DNA of 64,000 nt from Russula earlei (Eukaryota; Basidiomycota; Agaricomycetes; Russulales; Russulaceae), in contig JAGFNK010000016.1 of the NCBI GenBank assembly GCA_025769875.1, positions 186,001-250,000 on the forward strand. Direction: 5' to 3'. Of this stretch, positions 34,551 through 45,083 are shown piece by piece. Both the position numbers and the translations under genes were made by a program. Every line of letters begins with the position of its first letter. Positions within the stretch are counted from its first letter, which is position 1. Under the pieces are notes generated by a model. The model saw only the letters and a list, made by a program, of their open reading frames with translations, made no database searches and was not told the origin of the DNA.

Positions 34551-36323
34551 TCACGCCAAGACCATGCCTTCGCCCTGATTGACTTGCTCCCGAGCCTTCT
34601 CGAGGGCATAAACGGCTGCCTTGAGGAACTTCTTGTGTGCATACTTCCTATACAAGTATAGTTTATCAAAGCCAGGCTCCGTGATCTTGTCTACGAGCAG
34701 ATTGTACCCAGGCTCCAATTGCTCTTCGGTGTATCCAGAATAGAAGACGAATGCGTCGTTCTGTAGTACCCAAAAAGGTCAACATTCACGTGACAAGATT
34801 CACTGGGAAAAACTCACCCAGTCTCCGCTCAACATCCTCCGCGCGGTGTACATACCGACGGCTGCGATCATGCTCGGCTTGACACGCAGAAAACTGTGGT
34901 CGAGCAGGGTCACTTCGGTGAGAAACTTGCTCAGAGTTCGGGTCTGGATATCGTAATCATCCGCGTGACTAATCTTTCGCATCCAGCTGTACGGCGAGCA
35001 GTAGTGCGAGATGTTGAACTCAAGAGTCTGAAGTATGATCCGCTCCCCCTTGAGGATTTCCTCCTTTAGATAACCTTTCTCGGTCATGAAGACGAATTCG
35101 TCCACAGAAGGTGCAAGGATCTCCTCGTATTTTGACGCGATGAACATGGCAGTGACGCCCACCAGTTGAAGCTTGTCCAGTGACACGGTACGGTGGGACA
35201 AGAAGCGATCGACGATGTTGACCGTAATCCATAACGTTTCCGGGAGCATATGATAACGGAGGTGGACTTGCAGAAGCCAGTCAACGAGAGTCTGCCGCAT
35301 ACCCCAGGTGATCTCATTCTGTGCGTCCATGTAGTTTGGCGTGGGCATGATGGCATCCTTATACAGCCTAAGCATCGAGTGATAAAGATCGCACGAGACC
35401 TCACCTGCAGATCACTCATGTAATCGAAAATCTCCTCCGCATACTCCGAGCACATCGCGGCATCGTATTCCTCGTCTTCTGCATCGAACCTCGTGCACAC
35501 CTCCTCCACCTCGCGCTGGTACTTGGCAGCATGATTGGGTGATACTTCGGGCCAAAGGTACACAATGGCTTCCGCCTCTTCTGTGGGAACCAAATTTTCG
35601 GCCACCTCGGCGCGGTCCTGCTCGTCGATCATGTTCTCGAGCTCCTCATCATGGGCAGTGACGACATCATCGATCGAGTCACGTTTGGTGCTATGCATCT
35701 CTTCGACGTCCATATCGTCGTCCAATCCATTGAGGTGAACGACACCTTCCAGAGGCAACGTGGTTGGTTCGGGCTGAGTGAAAACACGCTGAGGAAGCAG
35801 AGCCTGAGCCTGAGCAAGCGGGGGTCGTCCAAGTAATGAGCTACGTACCCCGGTCACGGCAGTTCGCCCAGGAGCCGTAGGCTTGGCAGCCAAAGGAACC
35901 CGCTGAGGACCGTCCGCGACCGAGAATGACCGTGTCCGCTTCTGACCAACTTCTGGAGCCTTGTCCTTGTTGAATTTCACCTTGGAGTTCTTCACACCAG
36001 AGTAAGACTTTGAAGCGAAATGAGACACAAGGCAAGAGATGAAGCGCACCTTACGGTTGACGGCAACTTCCCCAAGAGCGGGACGCTGAACGCCGGTCGA
36101 CTTGAACGAGTTGGCACCAGGAAATCCGCTTCGTGTTCCACCAGGTAAATTTGTACCGACGGTCTGTCGAGGCTTGCTGGTTGCATTCTCATCTAGGTTC
36201 TTGGGGCGTTGGATACCAGTCCGGTTTCGCAATGGGAGCTAAGTGACACGACATGTGGCAAAATGCGTGTGAGTTTGTGGCGGCGGATAAAGCGAGAAAG
36301 GAATGGCGTACACGATGAGCCAT
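34551..36323 (-). CDS. B-type (G2/M) cyclin
   Basis: It binds and activates the mitotic Cdk and is destroyed at anaphase. The start is the ATG at 36323 (MAHR), in a 12-nt exon joined over intron 36239-36311 to LPLRNRTGIQRP. Near the N-terminus is an exact destruction box RPALGEVAVN (RxxLxxxxN). The cyclin box follows with NYMDAQNEITWGMRQTLVDW, LQVHLRYH and SKYEEILAPSVDEF, then the C-terminal cyclin fold to stop 34551. Exons: 36312-36323, 36050-36238, ~35405-35989 (with a possible in-frame 60-nt intron GTACGT...CTCAG near 35790-35850), 34818-35367, 34551-34760. The join between ~35405 and 35367 does not close in frame with the obvious GTGAGG donor; a GC donor four bases upstream would. Confidence 0.93.
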
Positions 36324-36740
36324 CTAGGTCCTGAGAAGGAATATTGAAGTTAAGATGATTGTAAAATGGATGAAACCCTAGCAAAGAGACACGGGAAAGA
36401 GAAAGGGAGGGAGGCCAAGGTAGATGGTGAAGGGAAGAGAGGGGGAAGAGGTAGGAGGAGATGGAGGAGATGGAGGAGATGGCCCCGATGATATTGATGA
36501 GGGTCGACCACAAGAAGGTGGTCAAGGGAAGGGGTGAAGCGATGTGGACGAAGCCAGCCGCTGGTTGTGTTCACAACACAACAACCACCTCGGGACGCGC
36601 TTCAATTTGATTCACTTTTTGGGACACACAACTACTCCAACTTGCCACGTGATCCCATAAAACAACAACTTCAAATAACGCGTACACGCGCCAAACTCGC
36701 GTGACATGACAACACGACAGTACTGCTAGCTCGCAACCGA
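36324..36740. other. Cyclin B 5' region
   Basis: Contains a GGAGAT trinucleotide-type repeat (36455-36482, GGAGGAGATGGAGGAGATGG) and the probable cyclin B promoter/5' UTR. No gene. Confidence 0.4.
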
Positions 36741-37721
36741 TCAATCCACATGTTTGATTGTCGAATATTGCCTGTCAACAGCGTTGTCGCCGTTCCCTGT
36801 AGTCCCTGACCCAACACCATCCTCGTCTCGGTTCGTTGCCAGTCGCCCAACCTTCGTGGTTGCAACTGGTATAAAACTCGACCGTTCTCGACGTGAAGGG
36901 GAGGAGCGCTTCCCCATTTGCCCTCTTTTCGTATCCCGTCGTACGTCGCCCTTACTAGACGCGCGTGCCGCTCCGTCATCGTGTGGGGACAGGGCGGGAA
37001 GGGATCCGCCTGGTCGGCTTAGTAAACTGTGCTTCAGTGATGCCAGCGCCCTCTTTGCGTTTGCTTTTCGCGGCGCATCATCCGTGGCATCCGCGCCGCG
37101 TTTGCGACTCGGCTCTGCTCTTTGATCGACGGCGCCCCCATCCCGCCGATCATGAGAAAACAGCGGAATCAAGTCGTCACCACTGCCCTGTCCGGATGCG
37201 GAGCAGTCGCAACAAGGAAGACGATTCTCGTGAATGTGAACCGCGAACGTCGTGCCGCCGAGGGACAGCCTGTCGAGGTGCTTCAAGCGTTTGGGCAGAC
37301 TTGCCACCCGAGTGGCGGATAACCTCACGCGATTCGCATCCTGGCCGGACCCGATGAACGTCCCGTGTTTCGACCCCATGTCCACGACTGCCCATTCTGT
37401 CCGCTCGGCGTCCCAAAAGAGCGTCGCGTGAAGCTTGGAGACTCCCATGTCCTTTAGCCGGATCCTCGGAATGTCGACTCCGGACGGCGCCGCATCTCGC
37501 CCGAACTGCACCTCTGAATAGCCATCGATGACGGCAAGGCGCCGATTATGAGAGATGGATCTGCCCTCTTGGAGGACAAGGCGGCAGATAGGAAAGTCGT
37601 TCGAAGGGGTGAGCGAGGGGTCGGTGTTGGTGTGGAAATCAGGGTTGGAATTGATTTCGTCGCCTCTTGGGAATTCGTGAGAAGGGTGGTAATTTGGGTT
37701 GCCCGAGACATTGTCTCGCAT
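36741..37721 (-). CDS. FHA-domain protein
   Basis: A single exon of 326 aa. The forkhead-associated domain (aa ~45-165) binds phosphothreonine peptides; its hallmarks are visible: VQFGRD, then GVSKLHATLFW (the conserved Ser and His) and DMGSKHGTFIG. The N-terminal NPNYHPSHEF/NPDF stretch resembles the segment before the FHA domain in AGGF1-like proteins, but no G-patch is found. The C-terminal half is basic and disordered (KRALASLKHSLLSRPG, GKRSSPSRRERSS), suggesting a nuclear protein. The ATG at 37721 is the first in frame; an upstream frame up to 37816 is open but in another phase, so an extra 5' exon is possible. It is transcribed away from XLF with only 177 bp between the start codons. 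Confidence 0.85.
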   Translation of the reverse strand: MRDNVSGNPNYHPSHEFPRGDEINSNPDFHTNTDPSLTPSNDFPICRLVLQEGRSISHNRRLAVIDGYSEVQFGRDAAPSGVDIPRIRLKDMGVSKLHATLFWDAERTEWAVVDMGSKHGTFIGSGQDANRVRLSATRVASLPKRLKHLDRLSLGGTTFAVHIHENRLPCCDCSASGQGSGDDLIPLFSHDRRDGGAVDQRAEPSRKRGADATDDAPRKANAKRALASLKHSLLSRPGGSLPALSPHDDGAARASSKGDVRRDTKRGQMGKRSSPSRRERSSFIPVATTKVGRLATNRDEDGVGSGTTGNGDNAVDRQYSTIKHVD

Positions 37722-37898
37722 ATCACCTGCGCCTGTGCGATGGACTGGCGCCGCTGCTGGAGAGGGACAAGGACAGTGACTCCGTCAGACGGTGGAGTGG
37801 CAGTGATATCAGTCAATAGTCAATAGATTCCCACGGCCGTCTTGTCGTTGGTTGACGTGGCCATTACGGTCCAACCGACATTGCAATGCAACAACTGA
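37722..37898. promoter_or_regulatory. Bidirectional intergenic promoter, FHA protein / XLF
   Basis: 177 bp separate two divergent start codons, so both promoters must overlap here unless the genes have upstream non-coding exons. A TCAATAGTCAATAG duplication lies near 37812-37825. No TATA box seen. Inferred from layout only. Confidence 0.45.
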
Positions 37899-39701
37899 AT
37901 GGAGGAGTTCACAGAGGCTCGTACATCTCACGGTCCTGCGAGAAACGCACATACTCAATTCGATCCACAGGATCACTCGGAACGTCTCCGGTCAAAGGAA
38001 TGGCTCGTTAAGGTGGATGATGAAACGTCTGTTGCATATCTTATGGTTCGCCCCTTTTTATGGTAGCTTTATGGCATATTTGATGGCTTGAGACGTCTCA
38101 CAGAAAGTACACCCATCCTTCGCCGATCAAACATGCGTCTTCCTGATAACGGATACCAAGGCAGTCTGGGTCGAGGGTGCATACATCCACATGCCTTTTC
38201 AGGACGGCACTCAATCGATCATTTGATGATACACAGTCCTGTCGAGCCGGAAACTGAGCCGCCGGTGGTCTGCGCTGAATACCGACGGCGATCGAAGCTG
38301 TCTCTCACATTTCGAAGAGGATCGTTGGCTCAACCGAGCTTTGCAGTACCTCGTGGACACGCACTCCCCCAACGTGCTAGAAGCTCTGTCTTTTGCTGTG
38401 TCGGGTTCGCGTTATTCAGTACGTTGGGGGCTCTTACGCGTCTTTAATGCTCTCACCGGCCTTTTCAGGACCTAGCTATTGACCTCGGTGGAGAGTCCTT
38501 CAAATGGAGATGGGAGACTTTTTCCATTGGGCCTAAGCAATCAGCAGATGTCCTTTCGAAGCAACTCATGATGCCGCTCTTTAGCATCGCTTACCTGGCT
38601 TTGACTAAGACCAGGTTCAGCGAGATCTCCCACAGCGATCTCGAAGAGGTAGGCTTCAGCAGCCCCACATAACCAGGAGCACCCTCGTTTCAGTTTGGCG
38701 CGGGGCTAAATTCTCGCCTCATGTCATATCATGGGATCAGAACAGTGGCGCCCGTGGCCATGACTCAGGAAATACTTTGCACGCAGGTGTCCCCAGCTAT
38801 TTCCTATCCGTATTTGCATCACACCCAGGAAAGCATAGTGTCTGAAGGTTACTTCTCAGGTGGTTGACCGAATAGGCCAAGACGCGCGTCGTAGCGTGAG
38901 CACCGTATTCTCCAGCCCTCGTACATGTACAATCTTCCGCCGGTTGTCGGCCCTTTTCGCCTCGAGTGACAACCCTCGTCAGTCATTTTCGCGTACATGT
39001 GTTCTCTTCGCCACTGAGACCTGCACCTCAGCGGCCATACTTGACCATTTTGAAGAGCCAGAACTCACCCTGCCCTCCGTGGATTCTGCTGCGGGAAGCG
39101 AGCGTATCCCGACCCTGCATACTCCGTCTGTCGACTTGCAGCTTTCCCAGTCATTCAACCCACGTGTGAGCAATCCGTCCGTCTGGCGCGGGCGATGCAT
39201 AATCTCATCGGACAATGGCAGGGGCAGGTGAAGTTAGGGTCAAAAGAAAGACCCTCCACCAAGGCCATAGCGGGGCGACAAGGCCCAGGAGCGGGTGTTC
39301 TCGACCAAGTGATGACGGGAAATCCACTGACGAGGGCCGTCGGCAAGGACGACGATGACGATGACGATGATGACATGTTAGTGCCCTCCCGCAGACAACA
39401 AGGGCCCGCAAGGGGCACCACATCCTCCAACACGGCAGCGAAGAGCAAGTCGACGTCGCGAGCCAGCAGCCCCGCCCCGTCGGTTCCTGGGACTTACGGC
39501 CCAGCTTCGGCGGCGCGACGTGGTGGAGGCTTGACCCGGAAGACGCCTTCGTCGGACCCTGACTCCCCGCCGCATCCGAGTAAGCGAGCAAGAGAAAAGG
39601 GACGAGATCGCGACAGCGACAGCGATGATGGTGCCAAGCGCGGCGAATTGAGGTGGCGTGGAACGAAACAGCCCATCAAGCGCGTGGGACGGCGGTTCTG
39701 A
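37899..39701 (+). CDS. XLF/Nej1-like non-homologous end-joining factor
   Basis: XLF bridges DNA ends with XRCC4-ligase IV and Ku in non-homologous end joining. Seven exons (37899-38045, 38104-38176, 38237-38418, 38469-38648, 38694-38786, 38860-39165, 39222-39701) give 486 aa. The head domain is the evidence: SKEWLVKVDDETSVAYLM, then CVFLITDTKAVWVEVLSSRK and LSRRWSALN match the XLF core in order. A middle helical region follows. The C-terminus is disordered, with an Asp run (GAC/GAT repeats, 39350-39375) and a basic end KQPIKRVGRRF that looks like the Ku-binding tail of XLF proteins (inference). Some exon-5/6 boundaries are less certain; an alternative first intron is possible. The phase closes over all seven exons. 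Confidence 0.8.
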
Positions 39702-40378
39702 CCAAACCCCCTCCCCCGTCCCATGTTTTGCAAGCCAAAGGTCGCGCTATCTTGCGTCCTCGGTGCTCACTTTTGGCCGATTCAAAACATTCGTCACAGT
39801 CATGTGAAATGTTACGCAGATTATCTTCTTGCTTTGGCACGGGATACAGCTGGTGGGCGAAGTCTTTGATGATATAAACCCGGCGAGATTCTATCGTAGT
39901 TGTCCGAGCTTAGAGAGCAGTTCTTCGCGTGAGATCTGTCTCTCTGTGTCCCCGATGCTCGACGCTTCTTCACTGATCGGTCCAGACGCATCAACGGAAG
40001 GGTGGTGCTATGTGAGCAGATGCAATGTTCAACCCTATGATCGAAATTCCGTGTGGGCGAGGGTGCGCCGTGATCCTTCCGATGGAAATCTGAGGTAACG
40101 GAAGGGAGCAAGTCAAGGGCGCCGAGATTGTCCGCGGTGCCCCTCCTCAAGGGCACACGTCTCCAACTGGCCTTTCGAGAGCCTAACCTGGCGATTATGT
40201 GACTGACGTTCGTGCTGCTTCTATCCAGGGTGGGATATTGCGGCCTCACAGGTGAATCAACGGGACTTAAATCCGTGCACGTGCAAAACGTTTTTTTTTG
40301 TGAGGTGCGACCAGAGTGAGATTAGTTCTATGCGAATACATGATGCTTGGTGAGATTGAAAGTGCGTGCGGCTCGTAC

Positions 40379-40410
<32 letters not shown>

Positions 40411-40549
40411 CGAAACAGAGTAAAAAGTACACAGCAGGAAAAGCAGCGAATGGGGCAAGGCAGGGGGTGTGTGTGATTTTGATGTTATTATTTATCGAGA
40501 GAGAGGGGAAAGGGAGGCAAAAGGCCGGGGGTGGCATCTGCCGATCAGC
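39702..40549. other. Gene-free spacer with a long poly-A tract
   Basis: No supported gene. It contains the A tract at 40382-40409 and a shorter T9 run near 40291. A Lys-rich reading across the A tract is an artefact of the repeat. Confidence 0.5.
40382..40409 (+). repeat. Poly-A tract, ~28 bases
   Basis: An uninterrupted A run. It could be the tail of an inserted retrosequence, but no matching cDNA or target duplication was seen next to it. Confidence 0.9.
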
Positions 40550-41168
40550 GGCGTCGACCGCGATCGTAACTGGCTTCCTTGCAGCTGTCACACGGTTCTT
40601 GGATCAGGTTCAACACACGGCGGTCTTCATATATGGTCTGCGGGCGAACAAAGAGCGCGTTGCGCGGCGGCGTGACCCGCGAATGTGGGAAGAAATCAGA
40701 AACGAGAGAAAGGAAAAAAAAAAAAATGGCGCCACGTGCGAAGGGGGGGGGGGGGTTGGGGGAAGATGGGTGACGCCAACACATACCCGACTGCACTTGC
40801 ACGTCCTCGCCGTCTTGTGTCTGTGCGCGGCGCTGTGGAGACAGTCCGGCGAGCCGCAGTCGGTCCTGTTCCCTGTCCAATACAGCCGAACGTAGTGCTG
40901 CAGCACAAAAAAAGGGGGGGTGTAGCGACACAACGCAGAAAGGTCGGCGCGAACGACGGCGTGAGGAGAGAGAGAAAGGTTTCCACGCTGATCTCAAAAG
41001 GAGAAAAAAAAAAACAGGAGGGGAGGGGGGGGGGGGGGGGGAGAACACGTACCCCACAACCTCGGTACTGGTTCCCATGACTGGTGGAGTCGGATCGTCA
41101 TCGCCGTTGACACGGTGCGCGGCAGGCGCAGGGGAAGCTGAAGGTGCGTACCATTCCTCTTTGCACAT
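40550..41168 (-). CDS. Small cysteine-rich protein, unknown function
   Basis: I do not recognise the family. Three blocks in probable exon order: MCKEEWYAPSASPAPAAH to about MGTSTE (41168-~41050); YVRLYWTGNRTDCGSPDC to ARTCKCSR (~40895-40785); TIYEDRRVLNLIQEPCDSC to stop (~40640-40550). The blocks are separated by pyrimidine-rich stretches with GT-AG signals that contain C and T homopolymers, as introns would. The Cys/His spacing (CGSPDC, CKC, CDSC) suggests a small zinc-binding fold. The first splice phase could not be closed, so the model is approximate. It could also be chance. Confidence 0.4.
40716..41042. repeat. Cluster of homopolymer runs (A, G)
   Basis: Within ~330 bp: A12 near 40716-40727, G13 near 40745-40757, A7/G7 near 40907-40920, A10 near 41003 and G~16-18 near 41024-41041. 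On the minus strand these would be poly-T and poly-C stretches in the inferred introns of the Cys-rich gene. Confidence 0.85.
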
Positions 41169-44100
41169 TTTCGAAAGAAGAAGAAAAAACGTTTCGTGGG
41201 ACGCGACGTGCGGTTTTACTTAACGCGCGACAGGACTGTTGGCGAATCGAGTGGAAGAGAAGCCACGCTCTCAGCTGTGCGACGGCGACGAGAGGGAGAG
41301 GGAGAGAGGGACAGGCAGCAGCACCTCGAAAGAGGTGGGGGGGGTGGGGGAACTCAGATAGGGACCCGGGCGGGATGGAAGGGGTGTTTCGCCGCAGACG
41401 GCTGTTCGGGTGAAACCACCAAGAGGCCTTTTATAAGCTTTTCGCGGAGGAGGGGGGAGCCGCAGGGGAGGGGGTGGGGGGTCTGCTTTTCGGCCATGTG
41501 GGTGTGTGTGTGGGTGTGTGCGTATGTATGCGAGCGCCAGCCAGCGGAGAAGCGGCTACGGCAGATGGCAGATGGCCCCCCGGGGGGTGCGTGAGTGAGG
41601 GTGGGGAAGAGCGGAGGGGGCGAAAGAGAGCGCGAACCGAGAAACCGGTGTGCCCCTCGCCAAACGCGAAACTAATTTACGGGCGAAGGAAGAACAAGGG
41701 CACCGAGATCTGAGGAAGGTGGTCATATGTCCCCGCTCGCCACCCCATCACCTTGGACCAGGCAAGGACAGGGATGTGCGCAAAGCGCTCAGCAATTCAA
41801 TACACAGGCGAACGGGGACTGATCGCAGTTCGACTTGGACGCCACGCTGGATCGGGAACAGATCGATCTATGAGAGACAAACCCGAGCTGTGGTCCGGGT
41901 CCGGTAAAGGTGGAGCGAGCTGTGAGCAGTCGTTCTGGTAACGTGGCCGACAGATAATACTTCTTGTCATGTGTACACAACATCGCGGTACTCGGAACGG
42001 GACATATTTCTTGTTATCTTTGCGATACCCCTACACGTATAAAGTCCCTGGCAAGTGACCCATAGACCATGGGCTCGGAAATCTAACCCTGCTGCGACAG
42101 CCTGACAGGCACTATTCGGCCAGTGCTACACACAAAGTTGAATATGATCGATGCACAGCAACCGATCTTAGTCACTTTCAACTAAAATAGGGCCGGGCGT
42201 TTACTGGACTGACGCCCTGTAGACTTCGGAGTTTAGATGATTGTCCACTTGGGGGATAGCTTGTTTCTCTTAGGCGGATAACAATTCGTAACCCAGGGCG
42301 TTGGCCGATGCGGTTTCCGATATCCGAATCCGATAGAGCGATCCTTGTTGTGGGACCTCTCCAAGCGAAGACAGAATTCAACCCATCACGCGATACCTCA
42401 TTTCAGGATTCTGGGGGTGGTTCCAGAGGAGCGTGATTGTCGCCGAGATAATTACGGGCAATGTCACATGGCCAACCAAGCAGGTGGACTCGTACATGTC
42501 CAGATTGTGCGGCAACAGATGCACCGGGGGACTCCACAGACGACAAAGTTTAAAAACACATAACATTGGATCTCGGCGGCTGAACAACGAACGAGATGCC
42601 GGTGCGCTTTGGAAATCCAGGTGAGCCTGATCGTGGATTCACAGTGATGACGTGGCGAACATCATCGTTGGGTCAATAAGATGTGTGGGGTGAGAGATAG
42701 CCTCACCGACGCCGACACCAATGGACCTTGCAAGAGGTAAGGTGACCCAGGGACGTTCATTTGAAGACAGGAAAGGTTACGATACGAGCTTCAGGCTATC
42801 TCAATACTGGGTTACAGAAAACAGAAAACAGGTAAACCCAGTGAAGATAGGTACCTTGGGCGGAACCTAAATCTGCGGTGCAACGCACCGGGTCACATGG
42901 ATCGAAATTCGACGATTCTATCAGCTCGGTGAACCAGAGTGTTCGGCGTAGAGTCCCTCCTGAATAGAATTGTTGTGGAGAAGCGATAGGGATGGTGAAA
43001 GTGAAAGTGAAGGTTTTCTGGAAAAGCGGGAAGGTACATCGCTCTTTTGGAGAATCTAAAGTCCGAAGCCACACAGTCTTCCCCACCTGCCTCCAAGTGC
43101 TCCCTGGTTGTCCACCCACTTTCTTTCCATCTAGTTCGATCCGCCATACACTACCACGCTAACCTAGTTCTGCTGGCCGACACCTCGACACAGTTCCCTG
43201 TCGACGTGCCTGATAATCATTGGCCAAGCTTCGCAAAGTGCCAACTCCTAGCTTTGTTTGTTCGCCACTCAAACCGGCTCGAAATGCGATTCTTCTGTTG
43301 AATGACATGGTTTCTCCCGGAGCTTGCTAACAATTGATGGAGTCCAGTGCTTCTATTCAGAAGATGGTTTCCTCAGATCGCTAAGCCCCTCCAAGTACTG
43401 GCAGCAACTGGTCTCTTGACCCCTGTGGCCTCCCTTGTCCGGCCGATATTGTCAACATCCACAGTGCATCCGAGCCGTGACCATGTTCCATTGCAGGGGA
43501 CTAGATCTTGGTCTATACCTTATCCGTGCTGCCTAGTTCCGGTTATATCTCTGCTAGTAACTGATGCTTTGGACGTTCCCCTGGAACATTCGTACAGTGC
43601 TGGCTTTGATCTGACACACACGACTATCTCTGGCCTCGGGTGCGGCATAAACCCCACCGAAATGGGATGTCAGCGTGGATAGTTATGTCACCGAGGACCT
43701 TTTTTCCCCTCGTGTACCCGACGTCGCGCCGCCCAACTTCCGTCTACTCTAGTCATTATGGACTCAGCGAAATCCTTATCATCCTGACAGCGGGAGCAGC
43801 TATCGCGCCTCTGGTTATGTATCGGTGGCACTGCGGATCTTGAGATGACGTATCCCCGCTCCCTTGCTCGCTGCTTACCTTTGACTCGCATAGAACAAAC
43901 ACCCCCATCTCAGCTTGTCACGGCCCATGAGCTTATGCGGAAGGCGACGATATCGTTTATCGGGTCGGAGTAACCGAGCAAGAGGGGATTCTTTATGTCT
44001 CCATGACTCCGGCCCTATCCTCTACCGACCGGATCTAGTAGCCTGACCGCCCTTATCCGACTTTGCGCACCTCTTCCTTCGTCGTTATGAATGGAATTTT

Positions 44101-45083
44101 AACCTCCGGTGACTCAGGAGTTGACGTCCAACCTCCGTCTTTGCGCCGAGATAGACGAGCTGGAAGCCACGCCGGGTCTAAGAATAGTCAATGCTTTGCA
44201 TAGAAGCCATTTCTGGGGGTAAGGTTAGCGCGTGCACTTTGCAGTGGTTAAGCCAAACGCCGTGAGCCTGTCGATGTGAGAACCTACAGATTGTGAGGGC
44301 GTCTATTACCATAAAGAACTTATCCGACACACACGATGTCCAAGTTCGGGCGAGCCCGTTGGTATTTTGGTATAACCGCACACTTGCCGCTTGACAATAT
44401 CAATGACCCGCACTCATTCCGTCGAAATAGATTCCACTTTTACCATCCAGTTAGCAACAATGCTCCCACATTCAGAGTCTGCGCAGTTCGGCCCTCGTAC
44501 ATCAGAAGGATCTATCAGGTTCGTTGCAGCCGGGAATGTCGTGGCTCAGGGTTTTTTGTCTCCTGGAACATATTGCGCCTCGAGCGTGTCGATTTCACAA
44601 CGGTCTGCGCCGAAATCATCTTTGGAATGTCGACCGTGGCATGTCAAGAAGCAAATCGGGGGAAAGGGAATTTCGGTCCCGCGCGACTGAGCCCACAATG
44701 CCCATTAATCTGTTTGGAAAATCAGGTCGGTGAGACCCTACCCAGGAATGCGACCACATGCACATGAGTGAGAACATGTGGATGATCAGGATGATAAAAA
44801 ACATCAAATCTGGTCCCATGATGCTCACATGTCACTCCATGAGCTTGAATGACTGGCTTGTCCATACGATGGCCGTCTTGAGATCCAGCGATGGATGGAT
44901 AACAACAGAGCGATGCCCTTTCCGCTTGTTTGGTTGCAAGTACGATTGCAATCGTACTTGTAGCTCTGGCATGTTATGAAAATCGATAGTTGATCAGCTA
45001 GGCGCGTGTATTATTTGTCCCTGTTTACTCTCGCCTGTTAGCCTTGCAAAGTCGCCAGTCAAACTCGAGCGTAAACTGATGTG
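41169..45083. other. 3.9-kb stretch without a supported gene
   Basis: 41169-41700 is G-rich with GTGTGTGT near 41500. From 41.7 to 45.05 kb the sequence has balanced composition, only short ORFs, and no transposon end, LTR or repeat that I could match elsewhere in the window. A 22-bp perfect palindrome centred on TTGCAA lies near 44938-44960. No tRNA or rRNA gene recognised. Confidence 0.5.

Noticed and set aside
37454..37816. 120-aa ORF overlapping the FHA gene start
   Set aside because: It reads the FHA exon in another frame and has no domain; it may mark the 5' UTR or an extra 5' exon but is not a separate gene.
40347..40895. 182-aa ORF with a poly-Lys run
   Set aside because: It runs through the A tract and G-rich spacer; no motif, and the opposite strand has the better exon-like blocks.
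41169..45083. tRNA or rRNA genes in the gene-free stretch
   Set aside because: I looked for B-box-like GGTTCGA words and rRNA landmarks and found none convincing; only a covariance-model scan would settle it.
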